A stretch of DNA of 8,407 bases. It comes from Paludibacteraceae bacterium (lineage in GTDB: Bacteria > Bacteroidota > Bacteroidia > Bacteroidales > Paludibacteraceae). The stretch is taken from the NCBI GenBank assembly GCA_017965125.1, contig JAGCQO010000017.1:1-8407 (forward strand). The letters are read 5' to 3'. A model generated the notes under the pieces. That model was not told where the DNA came from and did no database searches. It saw nothing but the letters and a program-made list of their open reading frames with translations. Both the position numbers and the translations under genes were made by a program. The stretch's first letter is position 1, and every line of letters starts with the position of its first letter. Of the stretch, positions 1-5,018 are shown one piece after another.

Positions 1-60
1 GCAAAGCAGATTGTCGGATTCATCAAGGACGGCATCACTAAGTTCCAGGTGAACAAATAA
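1..60 (+). CDS. serA: 3-phosphoglycerate dehydrogenase, C-terminal fragment (5' end outside window)
   Basis: Only the last 19 codons and the TAA stop are inside the window; the reading frame is open from base 1. The visible tail (AKQIVGFIKDGITKFQVNK) closely resembles my memory of the C-terminus of the short (about 306-residue, no ACT domain) D-3-phosphoglycerate dehydrogenase of Bacteroides, which ends in a very similar AAKQIVGFLKDG...VNK. SerA oxidises 3-phosphoglycerate to 3-phosphohydroxypyruvate, the first step of serine synthesis in the cytoplasm. The nearby DUF1015 gene supports the call, since serC, serA and DUF1015 are commonly neighbours in Bacteroidales. Two TAA stops stand in tandem (58-63) just before a terminator. 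The fragment is short, so the identity rests on one tail match plus context. Confidence 0.72.
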   Translation, partial: AKQIVGFIKDGITKFQVNK

Positions 61-82
61 TAAGAATCACACGATTCTATGC

Positions 83-113
83 AAAAGCCACTCTTAACCG
101 AGTGGCTTTTTTT
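83..113 (+). terminator. Intrinsic terminator after serA
   Basis: Perfect GC-rich stem GCCACTC (87-93) / GAGTGGC (100-106) with a six-base loop TTAACC. It is extended outward by AAAA (83-86) pairing with the first bases of a seven-T run (107-113). It lies 22 bases after the serA stop and separates serA from the mccB promoter region. Confidence 0.93.
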
Positions 114-143
114 GTGCCCGGCAAGCACTAAAACCGCTGCTCA

Positions 144-159
144 TACCACAAACGTGGTA
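144..159. promoter_or_regulatory. Inverted repeat upstream of mccB, candidate operator
   Basis: Perfect 6-bp arms TACCAC (144-149) and GTGGTA (154-159) around a four-base spacer AAAC. A further TGGTA occurs at 177-181, 22 bases (about two helical turns) after the TGGTA of the right arm. The repeat lies about 60 bases before the predicted mccB transcription start, a usual place for an activator or repressor site. There is no T tract, so it is not a terminator. The binding protein is unknown. Confidence 0.35.
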
Positions 160-204
160 ACAAAATACTGAATAGATGGTATAGCACAACCGACGGTCTG
201 CAAG

Positions 205-212
205 TACTTTTG
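205..212 (+). promoter_or_regulatory. Bacteroidota -7 promoter element for mccB-mccA
   Basis: TACTTTTG matches the Bacteroidota -7 consensus TAnnTTTG exactly. Transcription would start near base 219-220, giving a leader of only about 20 A-rich bases before the ATG at 240. I see no clear TTG/TTTG -33 element at the expected distance (around 180-187), so the promoter may depend on an activator. The element overlaps the TTG codon at 210, which argues against that upstream start for the gene. Confidence 0.55.
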
Positions 213-239
213 CATCGTAATAATCAAACACTAAACATT

Positions 240-1400
240 ATGAGCAAAAGCAAGAACATAGAGACAACACTTATCCACGGAGGTATATCAATAGACGAGC
301 ACACAGGCGCAGTCAACGTGCCAATCTACCAGACATCAACATACAAGCAGGACGGACTGGGTAAAAACAGAGGCTACGAGTATTCTCGTACCGGCAACCC
401 TACAAGAGAGGCGCTCGAGGCACTCATCGCCGAGCTGGAAGGCGGCGTGGCCGGATTCGCATTCGGTTCGGGAATGGCCGCAACCACCGCAGTGCTCAGC
501 TTGCTGAACAGCGGCGACAGAGTCCTGATTTCAAGCAACGTGTACGGAGGAACATTCCGTGTGCTTGACAAGGTGTTCAACCACTTCAACATCACATACA
601 CAATCGCAGACACGACCAACGGCAACGCCTTCGAGCAGGCCATCACACCTGACGTGAAAGCCGTGATAATAGAAAGCCCAGCGAATCCGCTCATGACTGT
701 GACCGACATAAGAGCCATAGCCGAGATCTCGCACAAGCACAACCTGCTCGTGATCGTGGACAACACATTCATGACTCCATATCTGCAAAGACCGCTTGAA
801 CTCGGGGCTGACATCGTTGTCCACTCCGCTACAAAATACCTCGGCGGACACTCTGACGTCGTGGCAGGACTCGCAGTCGTATCCACAAAGGAACTCGCAG
901 AAAGACTGGCGTTCATACAGAACTCGACCGGCGGCGTCCTTCCTCCTTTCGACTCGTTCCTGCTCATCAGAGGTATAAAGACACTCGGCGTGAGACTCGA
1001 CCGCCACGTCGATAACGCGCTGAAAGCCGCTCTGTTCCTGAAGAGCAACCCAGCCGTAAGCAAGGTTTACTACCCAGGACTGGAGGACGACCCAGGATAT
1101 GAAACAAACAGAAAGCAGGCTAAGAACGGCGGCGTCATGATTTCTTTTGAGCTGAAGGAAGGCTACGACCACAAGACATTCTTCGAGAAGCTTAACCTCA
1201 TAACACTTGCCGAGAGCCTTGGCGGAGTCGAGTCGCTCGTATGCCACCCTGCAAGCATGACACACGCGTCAATACCTGCAGACGTAAGAAAGAAGGTCGG
1301 CATCACTGACGGACTGATCAGACTCTCGACCGGAATCGAAAACATCGAGGACATAATCAACGACCTCGACCAGGCTATCAAGGCGTCGAAGCAGAAGTAA
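240..1400 (+). CDS. mccB: Trans-sulfuration PLP enzyme, cystathionine gamma-lyase/gamma-synthase type (MccB-like)
   Basis: A 386-residue cytoplasmic enzyme of the Cys/Met-metabolism PLP family, the usual length. Visible motifs are YSRTGNPT (48-55, phosphate contact from the neighbouring subunit), SGMAA (77-81), VYGGT with the ring-stacking Tyr102, the pyridine-nitrogen Asp174 in VDNTF, the PLP lysine Lys199 in SATKYLGGHSD, and C-terminal ESLVCHPASMTHAS (331-344) and RLSTG (361-365). It probably cleaves cystathionine to cysteine, 2-oxobutyrate and ammonia; gamma-synthase activity for the forward pathway cannot be excluded by sequence. VYGGT rather than a Cys-containing version argues against methionine gamma-lyase. 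The next gene, a cystathionine beta-synthase-like enzyme 49 bases downstream, favours reverse trans-sulfuration. The ATG at 240 is preferred over an in-frame TTG at 210 because the family N-terminus aligns from it and the promoter element lies at 205-212. Confidence 0.93.
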   Translation: MSKSKNIETTLIHGGISIDEHTGAVNVPIYQTSTYKQDGLGKNRGYEYSRTGNPTREALEALIAELEGGVAGFAFGSGMAATTAVLSLLNSGDRVLISSNVYGGTFRVLDKVFNHFNITYTIADTTNGNAFEQAITPDVKAVIIESPANPLMTVTDIRAIAEISHKHNLLVIVDNTFMTPYLQRPLELGADIVVHSATKYLGGHSDVVAGLAVVSTKELAERLAFIQNSTGGVLPPFDSFLLIRGIKTLGVRLDRHVDNALKAALFLKSNPAVSKVYYPGLEDDPGYETNRKQAKNGGVMISFELKEGYDHKTFFEKLNLITLAESLGGVESLVCHPASMTHASIPADVRKKVGITDGLIRLSTGIENIEDIINDLDQAIKASKQK

Positions 1401-1449
1401 CAAACAATCACTTTAATAACAAAACATTAAAACATAACAAGTTACCACT

Positions 1450-2358
1450 ATGCACTACTATAATTCAATGAAGGAGTTGATCGGAAACACTCCACTCGTG
1501 AAACTCAACCACCTGGAAGTGAAATCGGGAGTGAACCTTTTCGCTAAACTCGAACTATACAACCCCGCAGGCAGCGTAAAAGACAGAACTGCGACATACA
1601 TGATAAACGACGCAGAGAAGAAGGGACTGCTGAAAAAGGGAGGAACTATAATAGAAGCCACAGCAGGCAACACAGGAATCGGAATCGCCTTTGCCGCACT
1701 GAACCGCGGATACAACGTGACATTCGTCGTTCCTGAGAAGTTCTCGGCAGAAAAGCAGGCCTTGATGAGGGCTCTTGGCGCAACCATCGTCAACACCCCA
1801 AGAGAGGACGGAATGTTGGGCGCGATAAAGAAAGCCGACGAACTGAAAGCCAAGACTCCGGGAGCCATCTCGCTCGGACAGTTCATAAACCAAAGCAACC
1901 CACTCGCCCACTACGAAACGACAGGAGCGGAAATCTACAAGGACCTCGACGGACAAGTGGACTACATCGTGGCAGGCGCAGGAAGCGGAGGAACATTCTC
2001 GGGCATCGTGAAGTACATCAAAGAGAAGAATCCGTTCGCAAAGGGCATCTTGGCTGACCCTGTCGGCTCGACAATCGGAGGCGGAGAGCACGGCGACTAC
2101 AACATCGAGGGAATCGGCAACAACTTCGTAGCCGAGACCATGGACTTGTCGCTTGTGGACCGCGTCATAAAAGTGAACGACGAGCAGGCCTTCACCGCCT
2201 CAAGAAAGGTGGCACGAAAGGAAGGAATCATCTCGGGCTCATCGTCGGGAGCAGCACTGTATGCCGCACTGAAAATAGCCAGAGAAATCGATTTCGGCAA
2301 CATCGTCGTAGTGTTCCCAGACAGAGGCGACCGCTACTTCAGCACTGGATTATTCTAA
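1450..2358 (+). CDS. mccA: Cystathionine beta-synthase/cysteine synthase family PLP enzyme (MccA-like)
   Basis: A 302-residue fold-type II PLP enzyme. Motifs in order are ELIGNTPLVKL (9-19), the PLP lysine Lys44 in NPAGSVKDR, the substrate loop TAGNTG (71-76), the phosphate-binding loop GAGSGGT (176-182), SGSSSG (262-267) near the pyridine nitrogen, and FPDRGDRY near the end. The segment DPVGSTIGGG...EGIG (203-223) resembles Bacillus MccA and other cystathionine beta-synthases more than CysK, so the likely reaction joins homocysteine with an activated serine (O-acetylserine or O-phosphoserine) or serine to give cystathionine. There are no C-terminal regulatory CBS domains, so no AdoMet control through them is expected. 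It sits 49 A-rich bases after mccB with no promoter between, so they form an operon; the order is the reverse of Bacillus mccA-mccB. The ATG at 1468 is a possible alternative start, six codons in. A plain cysteine synthase is the main alternative. Confidence 0.9.
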   Translation: MHYYNSMKELIGNTPLVKLNHLEVKSGVNLFAKLELYNPAGSVKDRTATYMINDAEKKGLLKKGGTIIEATAGNTGIGIAFAALNRGYNVTFVVPEKFSAEKQALMRALGATIVNTPREDGMLGAIKKADELKAKTPGAISLGQFINQSNPLAHYETTGAEIYKDLDGQVDYIVAGAGSGGTFSGIVKYIKEKNPFAKGILADPVGSTIGGGEHGDYNIEGIGNNFVAETMDLSLVDRVIKVNDEQAFTASRKVARKEGIISGSSSGAALYAALKIAREIDFGNIVVVFPDRGDRYFSTGLF

Positions 2359-2396
2359 AGAATAACAAGATACGCCATTTAGATTTTAAAAGAAAG

Positions 2397-2432
2397 AATC
2401 CGTTTCGAGCAGTTGCTTGAAACGGATTTTTT
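2397..2432. terminator. Long hairpin, probable bidirectional terminator between convergent genes
   Basis: A 14-bp stem pairs 2397-2410 with 2415-2428, with one G-T wobble (2407/2418), around a four-base AGTT loop. On the plus strand it runs into TTTTTT (2427-2432), ending the mccB-mccA transcript 38 bases after the stop. On the minus strand the stem is followed by a looser T-rich stretch (complement of 2381-2396), so it can also end the DUF1015 transcript arriving from the right. Confidence 0.88.
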
Positions 2433-2453
2433 CTTGAATATCGGATTAGTTTC

Positions 2454-3698
2454 TTAGACTAATTTGTGAACTATGAAACCTGAGCGAAGCTTAGGCTCGA
2501 ACCATGTCGCCTTAGGAGGCATGATGTTGCCAGAGTCGGCAATAGAGATAAGCTGCTTCATCGACACTGGGTAAAGGGCAAGAGCCACTTTCATCTCGCC
2601 AGAGTCAACTCTCTTCTTCAACTCGCCCAAGCCGCGAATACCGCCTACGAAGTCGATACGCTTGTCGGAACGCAAATCCTTGATGCCAAGAACCTCGTCC
2701 AAGATAAGTCTTGAAGACACAGTCACGTCAAGCTGGCCGATTGGGTCGTTGTCGTCGTAGGTGCCTGGCTTAGCTGTGAGCGAATACCATTCGCCCGACA
2801 GATACAAAGAGAAGTTGTGAAGCTTGTTAGGCTTGTAGATCTCGCTGCCCTTCTTCTCGACTGTGAAGTTCTTGCTCAAAGCCTCGAGGAACTGCTCGTC
2901 GGTCAGTCCGTTCAAGTCCTTCACCACTCTGTTGTAGTCAATAATGTTAAGCTGGTTGTCTGGGAAGCAAACAGCGAGGAAGTAGTTATACTCCTCGTCG
3001 CCCTTGTGGTTAGGGTTGTTTTTTCTCTTCTCATCGCCCACCAAGGCTGCCGCTGCGCTTCTGTGGTGTCCGTCGGCAATGTACATATATGGCATCTTTG
3101 CGAATGCCTCGGTTATCTGAGCTATAATCGCATCGTCGCTTATTACCCAGAACGTATGTCCGATTCCGTCGCTTGTCACCAAATCATACTCCGGTTCGTT
3201 CTTTATAACGCCGGCAACGATGTCGTCAAGCGTCTTATTGTCGGGATAAGCGAAGAACACAGGCTCGATGTTTGCGTTGTTCACGCGCACGTGCTTCATT
3301 CTGTCCTCTTCCTTGTCGCGGCGTGTCAGCTCGTGCTTCTTTATTTTGCCTGTCATGTAGTCGTCCACATTAGCACAGACAACAAGTCCGTACTGTGTGC
3401 GTCCGTTCATAGTCTGGGCGTAAACATAGTAGTTCTCCTTGTCGTCCTGAACGAGCCATCCGTTGTCCTGGAACTTCTGGAAATTCTCAGCCGCCTTCTC
3501 ATAGACCTTTGGGTCATACTCGCTTGTGCCCACAGGGAAATCTATCTCTGGCTTTATAATATGATAAAGTGACTTCTCGTTGCCTTTAGCCTCTTCTCTC
3601 GCCTCTTCCGAGTTAAGCACGTCATAGGGGCGTGATACGACTTGAGCAACGAATTCTTTAGGAGGGCGGATGCCCTTGAAAGGTCTGATTTTAGCCAT
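2454..3698 (-). CDS. DUF1015 family protein, possible serine/O-phosphoserine-linked enzyme
   Basis: A 414-residue soluble protein with no signal peptide or membrane segment. It is recognised as DUF1015 by SRPYDV (22-27), KHELTRRDKEEDR (121-133), YIADGHHRSAA (206-216) and the C-terminal MPPKATWFEPKLRSG (393-407). The family is widespread and often lies next to serA and serC, and here a serA end lies about 2.4 kb away on the other strand. The DGHHR motif (209-213) resembles the nucleotide/phosphate-binding motif of ParB/sulfiredoxin-fold proteins that include archaeal and staphylococcal free-serine kinases. A role in phosphorylating serine is therefore an inference, not shown. I vaguely recall a DUF1015 relative reported as a serine kinase but cannot verify it. 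The gene has its own -7 element at 3731-3738, ends at the shared hairpin, and starts at the only plausible ATG (MAKIRPF is the usual family N-terminus). Confidence 0.93.
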   Translation of the reverse strand: MAKIRPFKGIRPPKEFVAQVVSRPYDVLNSEEAREEAKGNEKSLYHIIKPEIDFPVGTSEYDPKVYEKAAENFQKFQDNGWLVQDDKENYYVYAQTMNGRTQYGLVVCANVDDYMTGKIKKHELTRRDKEEDRMKHVRVNNANIEPVFFAYPDNKTLDDIVAGVIKNEPEYDLVTSDGIGHTFWVISDDAIIAQITEAFAKMPYMYIADGHHRSAAAALVGDEKRKNNPNHKGDEEYNYFLAVCFPDNQLNIIDYNRVVKDLNGLTDEQFLEALSKNFTVEKKGSEIYKPNKLHNFSLYLSGEWYSLTAKPGTYDDNDPIGQLDVTVSSRLILDEVLGIKDLRSDKRIDFVGGIRGLGELKKRVDSGEMKVALALYPVSMKQLISIADSGNIMPPKATWFEPKLRSGFIVHKLV

Positions 3699-3730
3699 GT
3701 ATGTAAGAAAGTTGTGATTTATAGATTACA

Positions 3731-3738
3731 CAAAGATA
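3731..3738 (-). promoter_or_regulatory. Bacteroidota -7 promoter element for the DUF1015 gene
   Basis: Read on the minus strand, 3738 to 3731 is TATCTTTG, an exact TAnnTTTG match in an A/T-rich gap. The predicted start near 3724 leaves about 25 bases of leader before the ATG at 3698. No TTG -33 element is seen, and a 12-bp palindrome occupies that region. The gene can thus be transcribed apart from the upstream mtaD. Confidence 0.5.
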
Positions 3739-3750
3739 TATAAATATGTG

Positions 3751-3762
3751 ACATCATGATGT
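3751..3762. promoter_or_regulatory. Perfect 12-bp palindrome, candidate operator of the DUF1015 gene
   Basis: ACATCATGATGT is identical to its own reverse complement. It fills most of the space between the mtaD stop and the DUF1015 -7 element, about 27-38 bases upstream of the predicted start and so over the -33 region. With no loop and no following T tract it is unlikely to be a terminator. A bound dimeric regulator is a reasonable guess only. Confidence 0.3.
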
Positions 3763-4998
3763 TCAGTTTTTACATCTTTCTGCCACGCGCGCCAATATTT
3801 CTTCCTCGCCATCGACCTTGCGATTTCTCATTATCACCTTGCCGTCGCAAATCAACGTGTCGATGACTTCCGAAGACGCCGAGTAAACGAGGTTTGAAAT
3901 GATGTTGTAGTCCGGCACCAGTCTGTGGTTGTCGAGTCTGACAAGCATTGCGTCAGCCAGCCTGCCCTCCTCTATCTTTCCGCCGTTCATTCCGAACGCA
4001 GCCGCACCGTCCTCCGTCGCCATCTTGAACGTCTCGCTCGCCGACAGCTTGTCTGGTCCGAAGTTCAGCTTAGCCAGCAATGCCGCAGCCTTCATTTCGT
4101 CTATCATGTCGAGGTTGTTGTTTGACGATGCGCCGTCGGTGCCGAGCGTAAGTCGGCAGCCATGAGCCTTGAGCATAGGCACGTTCATGACGCCCGACGA
4201 GAGTTTCATGTTCGAGCATGGGTTATGAACCGACACGGTCTTCGTTGCCGACAAGATGTCCGCATCGTCCTCGCTGACATGGACAACATGAGCCGCTATC
4301 GTTTTCTCTCCCAGGACTCCAACTTTGTTTAAATACTCCACTGGAGACATGCCGCCGTGTTCTTTCTTGCAGTTTGCTACCTCTTCTTCCGTTTCAGAGA
4401 CGTGTATCTGGCAGAACACATCGTCGGAGTTATTCACAACGTCGGCACAACGCTCGAGCAATGCCGTGTCGCAAGTGTAGATGGCGTGCGGAGAGATGGA
4501 TTTCAGTATCCTTGACGATGCCGGCTTCCACGAAGCGAGACGTTCCAAAAGACGATTATGCTCCTTCTCACCCTGGTGCGACATGAATGTGTCACCAAGG
4601 CACGCCCTGATACCCATTTCCACGACTGCCTTTTCTACCAGTTCCTCAACGAAATACATATCGACAAAGAACACCGTTCCGCTCTTTATCATCTCGAGAA
4701 CGGCGAGTTTCGTGCCCCAGTAAATATCCTCTGGCGTAAGGCTTGCCTCACGGGGCCAGATGTAGTTGTTGAGCCACTCGGCGAGGGGCATGTCATCGGC
4801 ATAACCGCGCAAAAGCGTCATGGCGGCATGGCAATGACAGTTGTAGAACGGCGGAAGGATGGCCATGCCTGTGGCATCGACAATCTCCGCGCCTTCACAC
4901 TCGATATTCGTCGCAATTCGCTTTATGAGTCCGTTGTCCATGAGAACATCGGCAACTCGGCCATCTAATAGTCTGGCGTTTTTTACAAGTAAAGACAT
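3763..4998 (-). CDS. mtaD: 5-methylthioadenosine/S-adenosylhomocysteine deaminase-type amidohydrolase
   Basis: A 411-residue cytoplasmic metal-dependent hydrolase of the amidohydrolase superfamily, close to the length of the characterised Thermotoga enzyme TM0936 (about 406). Expected metal ligands are visible: His55 and His57 in NCHCHAAMTLLRG, His199 in IHVSETE and Asp288 in GTDGASSNNNLDM. His171 (SPHAIYTC), Glu202 and His237 (AAHVVH) match catalytic or substrate-binding positions, and Arg131/Arg149 may bind the homocysteine carboxylate. It would deaminate SAH, MTA or adenosine to the inosine forms, feeding purine salvage and homocysteine recovery. It starts 20 bases after the DUF748 stop with no promoter in the gap, so it is probably the second gene of that transcript. 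The family also contains guanine, isoxanthopterin and triazine deaminases, so the substrate is not certain. Confidence 0.88.
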   Translation of the reverse strand: MSLLVKNARLLDGRVADVLMDNGLIKRIATNIECEGAEIVDATGMAILPPFYNCHCHAAMTLLRGYADDMPLAEWLNNYIWPREASLTPEDIYWGTKLAVLEMIKSGTVFFVDMYFVEELVEKAVVEMGIRACLGDTFMSHQGEKEHNRLLERLASWKPASSRILKSISPHAIYTCDTALLERCADVVNNSDDVFCQIHVSETEEEVANCKKEHGGMSPVEYLNKVGVLGEKTIAAHVVHVSEDDADILSATKTVSVHNPCSNMKLSSGVMNVPMLKAHGCRLTLGTDGASSNNNLDMIDEMKAAALLAKLNFGPDKLSASETFKMATEDGAAAFGMNGGKIEEGRLADAMLVRLDNHRLVPDYNIISNLVYSASSEVIDTLICDGKVIMRNRKVDGEEEILARVAERCKN

Positions 4999-5018
4999 AG
5001 GCTATTGATTTAAGGTTA

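Noticed and set aside
210..239. In-frame TTG at 210 as the start of mccB, adding ten residues
   Set aside because: The added residues do not look like a family N-terminus, the TTG overlaps the -7 promoter element, and a good ATG stands at 240.
114..239. A SAM or other riboswitch in the mccB leader
   Set aside because: The predicted transcript start at about 219 leaves only some 20 bases of leader, and no multi-helix structure or terminator/antiterminator pair is visible.
374..1265. Two long minus-strand open frames opposite mccB (374-1063 and 531-1265)
   Set aside because: They overlap each other and the conserved mccB gene and have implausible composition (Ser- or Cys/Val-rich).
240..1400. 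Methionine gamma-lyase as the product of the first PLP gene
   Set aside because: The VYGGT segment has Gly where methionine gamma-lyases carry their characteristic Cys, and the neighbour is a cystathionine beta-synthase-like enzyme.
2817..3572. A 251-codon plus-strand open frame opposite the DUF1015 gene
   Set aside because: Its translation is low-complexity Val/Leu-rich sequence with no recognisable motif, and the opposite strand encodes a clear conserved protein.
3751..3762. Palindrome after mtaD as a transcription terminator
   Set aside because: It has no room for a loop, few G-C pairs and no following T run on the minus strand.
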